Shown here in pieces: positions 38,440 to 48,984 of a DNA stretch of 64,000 nucleotides (positions within the stretch are counted from its first letter, which is position 1; each line of letters begins with the position of its first letter). The stretch comes from Aplectana chamaeleonis (Eukaryota; Nematoda; Chromadorea; Rhabditida; Cosmocercidae). The DNA lies in assembly GCA_029168955.1 (NCBI GenBank), contig JAPDOI010001707.1, positions 1 through 64,000 on the forward strand, in the 5' to 3' direction. Position numbers and translations under genes: made by a program. The notes below the pieces were generated by a model. The model saw nothing but the letters and a program-made list of their open reading frames with translations, ran no database searches and was not told where the DNA came from.

Positions 38440-41085
38440 GTCCATCTCGATTGTTACGTGGACAGGCTAGCTGTGCTGCGGATCAAGGTCAATGCGGTGA
38501 CAACCATGGCGATCATAAACGGATACGCTCCGACTTCAGCTGCATCTGAAAACGACAAGGATGAGTTCTATGTTGACCTCGAGAAGATCATCAAGCAAGA
38601 GAGGGCCTACAACAAGATCGTCTGTGGTGACTTCAATGCCATCATCAACGAACCTCAGCCGTCTACTGCTAGAGTGGGATTCTACGGACTTGGAACGACC
38701 AACGAAAACGGAGAGCGTCTGATGGACCTACTAGAAGCCTGTAATCTGTTTCACGGTAACAGCTTCTTCCAGAAAAATCCCGCCACACGATGGACATGGT
38801 CAAGCCCGAACGGAGTGACTCACTCGGAATTGGATCACATCCTGGTTAATCGACGCTAGTGTCTCTTCGATGTCGGCGTAGTGAAACCCTTCAATACCGG
38901 AAGCGACCATCGTCTTGTCCGAGCGAAGATCTGTCTCCGCGAGAAGGTTAAGCGAAAGGATGGTCATCGCCCAGCATCGACACAACTGCCCAATTATGAT
39001 GCCGATCTGCTACAAGCCGCTGCTACTGGATACCAGTGGAGCGAGAGTAACGATCTTACGGAAGACTACCAGCTCCTCGTGGAGGGCCTTAACCATTGTG
39101 CTTCGGCATCAATGATCCCGCCCGTCCCCAACTCTTCAGGACGCATAAGCTACCATGCCCGAAGGCTTCTGAAGCAGCGTGCTGAAATTCACCAGGGACC
39201 GTCCTCCAGCATTCTCGATAGGGCAATCATCAACAAATCCTGCAGAGTCGCTGTTAAGGCATCAATTCGCGCATGCAAGGGCAGCAAATTGAAGGAGGCT
39301 GCAGAGAAAAGGGCCAGTTCAAGAAGATGCCGGAAGACCCTCGTTGACTCTCAAGCTGTACCCACTGTCATGAAGGACGCTAGCGGAACACAGCACACGT
39401 CCCGTCAAAAGATTGAAGAGATCGTCGTGGACTTTTACACAGACCTGTACCGATCATCAACACCCGTTCCCAGAATTCCCACACCGACTCAAGGCCAGGC
39501 TCCGGAGATACTTCTTTCTGAAGTTCAACATGCTATTAGACAGATGAAGCCCAAGACAGTCTCAGGACCTGATCAAGTTTCCGGAGACTTTCTGAAGACC
39601 GACAACTAAATCATCGTTCAAAGCTAACCGCTCGCTTCAATCGCTATCTGGCAGAACAAGGGATCCCGGAACAGTGGAAATAGTCAAGAACGGTATTGAT
39701 CTTTAAGAAAGGTGAACGAGATGAGGTCGAAAACTACAGGCCAATTGCTCTTCTGTCCCAGCCGTACAAGCTATTCACAAAGATTTTGCTGAACAGACTG
39801 GAAAGCACGTTGGATGAGTTCCAGCCCGTGGAACAGGCCGGTTTTCGTCGCGGATACTGCTGTATGGATCACATCAACACGGTGACTCAACTAATTGAAA
39901 AGACACGAGAGTACAAGCAACCGCTCCTGATATGCTTCATCGATTATGTCAAAGCATTTGACAGTGTTGAACTGAACGCAGTTTGGAACGCTCTACTCCG
40001 TGCCGGCGTGGACCCGATCTACATCAACATGCTAGAGGAGTGCAACATGGGAACATCTACGAAGATTAAGATATTCCACAAGGAGCTGACAGTGCCGATT
40101 GGGAAAGGAGTCCGCCAAGGTGACACCATCTCACCAAAGCTGTTCACTGCTGCTCTCCATCACGCCATGATTGATCTAGATTGGAACGACAGGGGTATTC
40201 CCATAGACGGCAGGAAACTCTCAAACCTCCGCTTCGCCGACGACATCGTTCTGGTCAGCAACAGTCAAACCGAACTTCAACAGATGGTGGATGAACTGGA
40301 CGCAGCTGGCCGCAGAATTGGGTTGACGATGAATCGCAGCAAGACAGAAGTCATGAGGAACAGATGGACAGACTCAGCACCGATTACAGTGGACGGAGTT
40401 CCCCTTCCTGATACGGTACGTCTACCTCGGGCGCCTCGTGACCATGGACAACGATTTGAGGGCCGAAGTCAGCCGAAGAAGAAGCGCCGCATGGGCTGCG
40501 ATGTCCAACATAAGGGAAGCAGCTCACCTTGTCTCCGACAAAAAAATCCGCGCGCATCTCTTTGACTCCACCGTCCTCCCCGCCATGTGCTACGGAGCTG
40601 AAACCTGGGCTTCCAAGAAGTCTTCTGCAATTCTGATGACACGAACGCAACGAGCCCTCGAACGGGCGCTGTTGGGGAAGAGCCGTCGAGAGCAAAGAAA
40701 CCAGCACATCCGCAGCACCGACCTCCGCCAACAGTCAGGGATACGGGACGCTGTCACTTACATGGAAGCCGCAAAACATCGATGGGCCGGTCATGTTATA
40801 AGAAGAACCGATGACCGCTGGACAAATCGCATAACCCTCTGGTACCCGCGGGACATCAAGCGAACACTTGGTCGTCCCCAAGCAAGATGGAGCGATGCCT
40901 TCAAACATCTGAACACACCTAACACGAACTGGTTACAGATCGCGCAAAATCGAACGAGATGGAAGATGTCAGCTCCACAAAACAACCAAAACGAGCCTGT
41001 GCCTCGAAACAATCAGAGACGTGTGCCCGCCGCTGAGACGATCGCCGGCTGACAACGGGCAATCAGGTATCAAGTATCAAGTAAG
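38440..41085 (+). pseudogene. RTE-type LINE, 5'-truncated
   Basis: Starts within the endonuclease (IINGYAPTSA, CGDFNAIINE, HSELDHILVNRR, then SDHRLVRAK after an in-frame TAG at 38857). A linker follows, then reverse transcriptase: PKTVSGPDQVSGDFL, VENYRPIALLSQPYKLFTKI, QAGFRRGYCCMDHI, FIDYVKAFDSV, GVRQGDTISPKLF, the palm box NLRFADDIVLVS and VYLGRLVTMDND. The C-terminal segment has MCYGAETWAS, RWAGHVIRRTDDRW, WYPRDIKRTLGRPQARW. Indels near 39615 and 40430 and a TAG at 39680 break the frame. The 3' end has a short tandem tail of ATCAAGT units (about 41067-41085), as RTE elements often do. A different RTE subfamily from the copy at 25068-27215. Confidence 0.9.
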
Positions 41086-41182
41086 ACGTGAAAGACGGTT
41101 GAGCGCTCTGGTGACTCGACCTTGGCTTGCTGATAGAGTGGATGACATGATGTGCGAAAATGTAACTGTCGATTGAAGTTTC

Positions 41183-41497
41183 TCACGACCGTTTCTGATG
41201 GTCGCTGGGCGAAGGATATAGTATAGTCAATAGTTCGTCTTGAACATGTCGTTGGATACGTCGCTGGATATGTAGTATAGTCGCTAGATAGGTCTTCTTC
41301 AAGTCGTTGAAGATGATGATGAAGACGTTGACGATATGACGAATCTGCCCGTGCACGTCGTTGCCGATGCACCATACTCTGATAAACTCGGGGGGTGAAT
41401 AGGCTCTCAAACATCTTTGGATAGCACCGACAGCTGCTATCAGTAAAATCAGTGCGATTGCGACCACTGCGATGCTGTTGTCGGTCACGGGTACCAC
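41183..41497 (-). CDS. Possible small membrane protein ORF (uncertain)
   Basis: A 104-codon frame on the strand opposite XPD. It starts MVPVTDNS and runs into a convincing single transmembrane segment (IAVVAIALILLIAAVGAI), then a basic/hydrophobic tail. A splice-donor-like AGA|GTATGG follows YSPPEFIR, and an almost identical YSPPEFMR followed by AGA|GTAAGA occurs on the + strand at about 48251-48279, so the segment may be an exon fragment of a repeated gene. No family recognised. A chance frame is quite possible. Confidence 0.25.
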   Translation of the reverse strand: MVPVTDNSIAVVAIALILLIAAVGAIQRCLRAYSPPEFIRVWCIGNDVHGQIRHIVNVFIIIFNDLKKTYLATILHIQRRIQRHVQDELLTILYPSPSDHQKRS

Positions 41498-42309
41498 TTT
41501 CTACCCATGCTTCTACAGTACCCCTTGACCGCTGATCTTCTATGACTGCTAAACCACCTCTCTAAATGCTTGAATCGCAAGCAAGGCGCGAAGACGGACA
41601 AAACATTCCATATTCAACTCTATATATTGCTTCATCAATACAAAAACCGGTTTTCATGAAATAACTTCATTCATATATAATAGCAAACACCGAAATAAAC
41701 TGCAATGAAAAATTACAGAAGTATGGCGCAGGTCAAAGTTCATAACGTCGTGAACAAAATGAAACTGGACATTGATGCGGAGTAGTACTCATGAGAAACG
41801 CTCAAATAAACGAATAACAGATGTTCAACGCACACAGCTTCCACGAAATTAAACTAATAGCATTCACAGTCATATCCAAGAACTTCAAAATTACGCTTTC
41901 CTACATGACAATTTTGCAAAATTTTTGAACCACTCAAAAACTTTAGAAAAAAATGCGCTGTTTATAGAACAAACATTAAAGGTTACCGGCATTCAGAACA
42001 TCCTACTACATATTCATATATGAGGCCGCTCGTCTACTAATCGAGACGGTTTGAGACACAAAACCCGTATTGCCGGTTTCTCGTTTATAGAGGGTGCGAA
42101 AAATTCAGGTCCTCTCTAGAATATTTTAAGAAGCTTTGTTAGGAGAATTTTGGACTGAGTGTTCTTAAAAAAATTAGTGTAGGTCTCTAGGCTCAGCACA
42201 CATGCTCGCAAATGGGGTGGAGATAGCAAGGTCAGCGGGTTCATACCAGAACGCTCCTACTAGAACGCTCACGCCGTTGCAAGCGCCCAAATGGAGTCAG
42301 AACGATTGT

Positions 42310-42440
42310 ATTTGAGCCAGGGTTGCGCAGACTTGCGACTCGGCGCAACAGGTGGTCGTAAAAATTGTGGAACATACTTTAAAAATGAAAATTACATACT
42401 TTAAAAATGAAAATTAGGGAGGGGGCTCGTGATATTTTCA
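42310..42440. repeat. Dispersed GGTCGTAAAATTTT repeat copy
   Basis: GAGCCAGGGTTGCGCAGAC and GTGGTCGTAAAAATTGTGG, followed by a direct duplication of ATACTTTAAAAATGAAAATT (42372 and 42396), then a GGGCTCGTGATATTTT box. Same box set as at 12541-13022. Confidence 0.45.
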
Positions 42441-42498
42441 GAGAAAAGGAATTTTTTTCAAACTACTCGGCAAGCTAAAATGAGGTACACAGACAATC

Positions 42499-43334
42499 GC
42501 CGCATTCAATGCGTGCCGAGTATGCGTTCACTTCGAAGACAAGGCGGCTTCGAGCACACTAGGGGGAACGCGCTGCCAGGGGAGCACGTGCTCCTATTGT
42601 GTTTCAGGTTACAGCGCGTGGCCCATTAATAAAACGCTCAGTGCGTGAATGATACGCATTCAACTCAATGGATATTCATGGGCTATTCATACTCCTTACG
42701 CCAGCGCGGGCGAAGCGTTGGAGTATGAATACTTTCTACGTGCGTCGTGCGCGTGACGAGCATGCGAAGACAATGAATACCCCAGCGGCGACGCTATTTC
42801 GTAGCGGATTAGAAAGGGCCTCAACTTTGCCGAGCAAGCAGAATTTGCTCACGCGTTTACTATCATGGTAGCAGAAGGGAACGGAATGAAATTGGAGAAT
42901 GATTAACAATGAAAATGATGAAAAACTTGTTACGGACGTCGCCGCCATGGCGGGTTGGGCGTCATGCGCGGGCGAGGCGTCAAGCCGTTCAATCTCCAAC
43001 GCCATGCCCGCGCGTGGCGCGCTGGCGTCGACTGGTATGAATAGCGCTTTATCGCGTGCCCCCATAGTCTCACTCTAACCCGTCCCGTACCGATCGGGGA
43101 CGAGATGCCATAGAATCGTGCTCGGCGAATTAACCGGGTCGATTGTCGGTGTACCGGCCGCGTCGCGTGCCAGTGCACTGCTACGATAGCGCTGGACCGC
43201 CTTACAGCATGTGCTACTGCTATGCATTTCTGCAGTACGTGCTGTTGTTTATAGCGCGTGCCCCTGCGATTGAGCGTTGTGTTGGGAGTGGTTACTGGAG
43301 TTATATGCATATTCGACACGCATTGAATGCGGCG
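42499..43334. mobile_element. Foldback element, GCATTCAATGCGTG family
   Basis: GCCGCATTCAATGCGTGCCG and then AGTATGC at the left, mirrored by GCATATTCGACACGCATTGA and ATGCGGC at the right. Nested inside are palindromes such as TATTCATACTCC...GGAGTATGAATA (42690-42730) and an inverted GC-rich pair around 42950-43020. The same GCATTCAATGCGTG...GAATATG end-box and GAGCACGTGCTCC motifs occur in the element at 61118-61485. No coding capacity. Confidence 0.6.
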
Positions 43335-44419
43335 CTTTTCTGAGTAGTAATAGTCGCCCTGAGTTATTCGGTGGGCTAAATACGATTTTGATGTTTATTT
43401 TTCGCTAGATGATCGAAGACATATTTCATATTTTTTTTTAAATTTAGTAAACAGGTGGGGTCGCAGCTTCGCCGAAACTTGGCGCAAATGCCTGCTCAAC
43501 ATGATTCGAGCCATATGGAGTCACTAAATCATCCGTTCGCTGCCCTCTTCCAATAGCGGTTCAGTCCCTCAATACCAAGCCCTTGAAATAGCTGATTGAA
43601 TTCGGTCATCTTGGCTCGTTTTCGACGCATCCAGCGTCGTATGCTTCTCAGTAAAGGCCGTACAAGTGTATTAGCACCGTTATCTCAACCACTTTGTTGC
43701 AGTATCGTAGGGTTGTGCAACTCGTCCACTTGCGAACCAGAACAGAAAAAATCGTTATATCATCATTTCAGACGTTTTTTTTTACACTTTCCGCGTTTCT
43801 CTATACTGTGAGATTCAAGGCCTTGATACATTGATTTCGTTTTTGAGCGTGTACGTCGCTTTTAATTGAAAGGAATGTTTCTACCGTTATAGGTGAAAAT
43901 TTATTGGCGTTACAAGGTTTGTAAAAATTGAGCCTTTTCATATTTTAAAGTGGGTATTTTTTTTTACAAAATATGAATCCTGCAGGTTATCGCCATGCTC
44001 AAAAGATGCGCAGTACTCTTTTAGCATGAGAAAAATGAGAATTTCAAGCAGTTTGACATAATCACTCTGATTTTTTCTGCATGAATGCTTTTTTTCAGAG
44101 CCCACTCGCAAAAGCACGCGCGCAAGAGGCCACTCCTACATTTAGTTATGCACAAAAAAGGTTTCCCATTTGCCACTTCCTTTCATTTCACTACGGAATG
44201 ATGATCCAGATGCGATTCCGGTAGGTGATAGAACGGCATTGAAAAAAATTGGGTTTCTGGCTTTTGTAAACTTTATCATGTTCAACATTTTATTTCATTT
44301 CATGATGATTAGAAAAAATGAATGATCTGTTCCTTGCACAACGTTTCTTTCTATTGCATCACTTTTAATCGAAAAAAATGGGTCCGATTTTTTTAATTTG
44401 TTATTTTCATCGGACTAAA

Positions 44420-46110
44420 ACTGATACGGCGCATCATGTCAAAATATGTAGAAATAGAATCAAATTCCTACCTGCACACCTCCCTAACACCGGCAGCTTC
44501 CTTCAAAAATTAGCTAACGGTAGATTAGAGGAGGGTTTCGTTATGGAGTCTTTTGATGTAACATCATTGTACACCAATGTTTCAAATGATTGCGCTTTGC
44601 AGGCGGTCTTCGAAGTTGTCACGGAACATCAGGCAAACATCAACCTGTACAGTCTTTCGATATCTCAAATAATGTCGCTGCTCAGCGAATGTCTAAAATG
44701 CAATGTTTTTCGGTGGTCTGGGGACTATTTCAAACAAGTTAGGGGACTGGCTATGGGACAGCGTTTGGCGCCTATCTTAGCAGTCACGTTTATGTCTAAA
44801 GTAGAATCGCCAGTTCTAGATCGCCACCCAGCCATTTACTGCCGTTATATCGACGATTGCTTTATTGTGTGCGCCACTCAAACCGAGATGGACACCTGTT
44901 TCGATCTCCTGAATCAGCAATCGGAACGCATTAAATTTACACGCGAAAAACCAACGGCGACTGGGTGGCTTCCGTTTTGAATGCACAGGTCAAAGTTTTC
45001 GAGGGTTCATACAAAACCAGATGGTTCCGCAAACCCACAAGTAAAAATATTATTGTCCATTACAGTTCTGCATCCACTACAGTCAAAAAAGCCATAATAA
45101 AAAACATGTTTCCGCACAGCTATCACAGTCTCATCTGACACCACGCAGAAGCCCGCCTCAGTAGGATTAGCACAGCGAATAGTCCAACAAAACGGTTACC
45201 CTGCCAGAGGATTCAACAGTTTCCGACGGCGACCACCCAGAGCGATCAGCGATGACGAGGAGAGGTCAAAAATAGGGTTTGGTGTGCCCTTCGTTACCGA
45301 AGAGCTAAGCGCAGCAATACGTTCCTGTATACGGAAGGCAGACCTCCAGGACGCAGTACGGCTGATCGAGATCCCTCCTCAAAACCTCAAAGGACAATTG
45401 ATTCGAAACCGACTGTATGACCGCTTCTGCATAACGCCATCGTGTGTGGTCTGCCCAAACGGAAGGGAAGGGATTGCGCTAGCACAGGGTGGTTTACCTA
45501 ATCACTTGCCAGATGTGCAGAGAGGAATATGTAGGAGAGACAGGTAGGGCTCTCTGCGTTAGGGTTAAAGAACACGTGGACGGTATGAAAAAGTGCAAGG
45601 TATCCACTCCTCTGGGAGAGCACCGGGTGCGCGTACATGGAAACAGCTGTTTCGATATTGCAGTCACGATACTTGCGCGCGAATCAGAGATTTCCGCACG
45701 CAGAACCCTTGAGGCATTTTGGATAAACTCCAAAAATCCAAAGATCAATAGAAAGGACGAATGTGTGTCGATTACTCAAGAACTAGCCCCTTTTTGGTTG
45801 ACCTTTGTGGGTTTTGATCTGCTAATGAGCTTGATCAGCCTTCTGAAGGCTAACGAGGTGGGTGGTCCGATATGGTCCCACTCATTCACCCGCCATCTAA
45901 GACCATCTGAGGGTGTCTGGCAGGCTTCAGTCTGCATACTAAAGGTTAGCTTTTCATATTGCCATTTGATGTCGCTTTTCTCAGTTTTCTATTGAAATAG
46001 TCCTGACGTTCTGGAATAGTGCTTGGACGGCTAGTTTCCTTATGTAACTTTGGCTTCCAGGCTCTGACGAAGGCGTGATTGCCGAAACGTAAGCCGAATA
46101 AAGCTGTATA
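44420..46110 (+). pseudogene. Penelope-like element (RT + GIY-YIG endonuclease)
   Basis: Reverse transcriptase: FLPAHLPNTGSFLQKLANG, SFDVTSLYTNV, KQVRGLAMGQRLAPILAVTF and the palm box YCRYIDDCFIVC, in one frame up to 44980. It continues in other frames: VFEGSYKTRWFRKPTSKN, then VTEELSAAIRS. The C-terminal GIY-YIG nuclease shows CITPSCVVCPNG, VYLITCQMCREEYVGETGRA, RVKEHVDGM and the late LEAFWIN glutamate. Cys pairs before and within it fit the zinc-finger linker of endonuclease-bearing Penelope elements. Frame changes near 44975, 45110 and 45490 make it inactive; the 5' part of RT is missing. A hammerhead-like motif lies at 46060-46095 near the 3' end. It sits sense in XPD intron 9. Confidence 0.88.
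46060..46095 (+). ncRNA. Hammerhead-ribozyme-like motif of the Penelope element
   Basis: GGCT (46060-46063) pairs with AGCC (46092-46095) as stem I. The core CTGACGA follows (46064-46070), then a 3-bp stem II GGC/GCC (46072-46074, 46081-46083) with a 6-nt loop, the core GAAA (46084-46087), and CGTA supplying a minimal stem III and the NUH cleavage triplet GUA (cut after 46091). Penelope-like elements are known to carry minimal hammerhead motifs. One unpaired A (46071) precedes stem II and both stems are short, so activity is uncertain. Confidence 0.6.
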
Positions 46111-46328
46111 ATCTCGGTCTACTGCTCAAGAATACCCATACGATATGTAGAAATTATTCTCCAGAAGTTAGACAATATATAATTTTACGGGACGTAACGT
46201 TTACAAATCACATAACCCTAATCGATTCCTTATAGCTCATAGCCTTTAATGGAATTTTGATAACAGGAAAACCCGTTTACGTTAATGACTTCTACGAAAA
46301 GAAATAGTTGAAAACTGCTAATTTTTAA

Positions 46329-46815
46329 AGGCAGTGTCCACGATAAAAACCATGTCTGATTTTTTGGTGGAGATCGGCAGCTGTGGAGCCTAACGCAACC
46401 CTAACGTTGAAAAAAAACTAAGAAAAATGAGCTTGGAACGGTCCCCTACGGCCCCAAAGTTGGACACCCGTCAGCTCGTCACACCCAGATGCACTTTCCA
46501 CGCCCACCGACGTGAACAAATGAATGCTCGAGATTGTGAGATGAGCGATGGTTTGCGATTAATAGCCCCGTTCTTCCCTTCATTCTCAACTTCTCTCTTT
46601 ACTCATGTCAGCTCGCATACATCGGCTGCAAAAGACGGAAGTTACAAGCCTCGGACAACTCGTCCACCATGTTTCCTTAGCTCAATTTTTGAGGAACCAT
46701 AACTCCGTTCCCAGAAGGTCTTGTACGATTCCAAAAACATCATTGGAATCAGCATGGGACCGTCTTTAAGATAGGCGAAAAAGCAGGAAAACGATTCTTA
46801 TCGTGAACACTGCCT
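46329..46815. mobile_element. TTAA-flanked MITE, 487 bp (copy A)
   Basis: TTAA at 46325-46328 and 46816-46819. Ends are AGGCAGTGTCCACGATAA and the mirror AGGCAGTGTTCACGATAA. The TTAA duplication is the piggyBac-type target preference. The interior shares long blocks (GACGGAAGTTACAAGCC; CGTCCACCATGTTTCCTTAG) in opposite orientation with copy B at 60464-60949. No transposase frame. Confidence 0.85.
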
Positions 46816-46819
46816 TTAA

Positions 46820-48057
46820 GGGCTCATAATTTTCATAGTCTTGGCTTTTTCAAAATTTATTGAAAAGAGGACCTAAATTTTATGCACTCTGCATCGATCC
46901 AATTCGGAAAAACCACGAAGAAGAGTTTATGTGTTCCAAACCTTCTCGATTCTCAGGCGAAGCGCTTCCTATGTACAGTGCGTTTCGCCAGTATTTGGAC
47001 GTCCACCTTTTCGTTAGAATGTGCCACAGAGCTCAGCTTGGGTTTTCTAAAAAAAAAAGAACTGAGAAATCTATCTTTCATGGGTCTGTCCTTTCTGAAA
47101 AGCATACCTATAATATCAACCAACGAGCTTTGGAGGCCTATCCAAAGCCATGATGCATTTGTAGACTTTCAATCCTAAAATATAACGAAATATAAAAAGT
47201 GTTATTGAAAGGAGATTTCCAGGTGACGAGGAAGAGTTACAAAAAAGGACAAAAAAAGAAGGGGGAGTATTATTCACACTCGTTCGTACATAGATTATGG
47301 TTAGATGACGCGCAGGGAAGCGTTTTCGAGTATCTATAGTCCATTTTCAATAAATTTCTCGAGAATCAGCCTTATCGGGTAAGTAACGCTATTAAGGCTA
47401 CTTGCTCTGGGAATGCTATGTATTTAAACAAAAAAAGTTCGGAATGTGAATTCCAGATCGTTTTACACTTCACATAGAGCTCTATGTACTTAGTACTTGT
47501 ACACTGTGCGGAACACTAAAAATTAAACCCAAAATCTTTGTTTCTTTCTAACTGAATCCTAGGAATCAGTATGAACTTAAGTAGCTCTTCTCACCAGGCT
47601 TTTGTGTGTTTTTTTTTTATTAAAAAGTTTTCGAATGAGAATTATTGATTTGAAGGAATTTATTGAAAGAGGATGCTACAGACGCGATTCTGATCAAAGC
47701 CTACGAGCAATGTGTCATTCTCCATTTCCGATGGTCATCAAACCGCTATCATACAAGTGGGGTGGCTGTTTTTTTTCAAAGGACCAAATGAAATGCATCT
47801 GAATACCTCGGAACAACAACATTCCGATGATAATAATAAAGAACCTCTTTCTGGAGTGGGAGCCATGAATGACAATCGAAGCCCATGTTAGGAATGAAAG
47901 TCAGAGAAATCACTTGAAAAGAAGAAAGGTGGCAAAGGAATAGAACAGATTTAATCCATGAGGAAGATTGATCGATCGATGAAAATGCTCTGAAAATGAG
48001 GATGACGCGTCATCTTACTAGCTTAGGGAAGTTTTGGGGAGTAAAGTTATACGTCAC
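46820..48057. other. No recognisable feature
   Basis: Moderately AT-rich intronic sequence. No exon-like frames, no inverted-repeat element and no RNA gene was recognised. Homopolymer A/T runs only. Confidence 0.5.
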
Positions 48058-48121
48058 CTTGGGGAGTGAAGGAACACGTTATCACAGGTGATGTGACACG
48101 TGACCAATGTCACTCCCCAAG
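48058..48121. repeat. Small foldback, CTTGGGGAGTGA arms
   Basis: CTTGGGGAGTGA is mirrored exactly by TCACTCCCCAAG; an inner pair, CACGT...ACGTG, is also present. Neighbouring sequence repeats GGGGAGTAAAG (48034) and CCCCAAGGGAGTAAAA (48127), so this is probably the core of a slightly larger diverged hairpin repeat. Confidence 0.6.
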
Positions 48122-48381
48122 TCTTCCCCAAGGGAGTAAAATTTACTACCCAATACCCTCACAAAAATCATGTGTTTCGCCGCGCGCGGCGGTTACTCCC
48201 TAAGGTGGAAAGTGGTCCCCCGACTGAAAAAGTGTCAAAACAGGCCTCGCCCACCTGCTATTCACCCCCCGAGTTTATGAGAGTAAGATGGCTCAGAAGC
48301 CTCTGTGTTGCTGTTGTGCCACGCGGGAGGATGTGAGAGTGAAGTGCTACATTGAGTGCCCGTGTCTTTTATAGTGGCCAG

Positions 48382-48470
48382 ACACAATAACAAATAGAAT
48401 CAATTTATCATTTCATTTGCTTCGGAACAATAACAAATAGAATCAATTTTATCATTTCATTTGCTTTGGA
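48382..48470. repeat. Tandem duplication, ~44-bp unit, two copies
   Basis: Two copies of AACAATAACAAATAGAATCA, each followed by ATTT-rich ATCATTTCATTTGCTT, differing by one T and two substitutions. Simple local duplication in the intron. Confidence 0.8.
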
Positions 48471-48592
48471 CAAGGGTAATAGTGCGGCGAATGCACTATA
48501 TAGTCTACAGCAATGGAAGTAGGACCTGTTGAGGTTGTGAAAATGCGAAATGCCGGGCCGGAGATATTGCCAGTGCGGTATAATACCATGGC

Positions 48593-48909
48593 ATTAGCCA
48601 TTGATTCGACGTGATCAAGGTGTTTGTTGGTGTCATATCAACCAGCAGCCGACAGCTCGGGGTTTTTCTCCCTTTATGGATGGTCCAGCCGCCAAATAGG
48701 GTGAAAACTGATCACCCCCAAAATGCACGATACACCAAAGATTTAGCCTCCATGCAGGGGATTTCCTCCCCCGAGCGACGGTGCAGCCGCAGGCTGCATC
48801 GTCCAGATAGGGTTAAAACTGATTTCCACTCCAAAATACCCGATACACGTTGATATGACTCGCTGACTCGTCGTACCCGCTCGTTGATCACGTCGAATCA
48901 ATGGCTAAT
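48593..48909. mobile_element. TIR element, 317 bp, 26-bp perfect ends
   Basis: ATTAGCCATTGATTCGACGT followed by GATCAA at the left is exactly mirrored at 48884-48909. Inside, a block with ATAGGGTGAAAACTGAT and AAAATGCACGATACAC (about 48697-48733) is directly repeated with changes at about 48807-48848. No coding capacity. Confidence 0.8.
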
Positions 48910-48984
48910 TGTGGTGCGCGCAAAGCGCGAACCAGGATTTGGCTTTGATCATGTCCCGCGCGGATGCCCTACAATGAGATCACC

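Noticed and set aside
42930..43319. 129-codon Arg-rich minus-strand frame
   Set aside because: Lies within a GC-rich foldback element; composition reflects the repeat.
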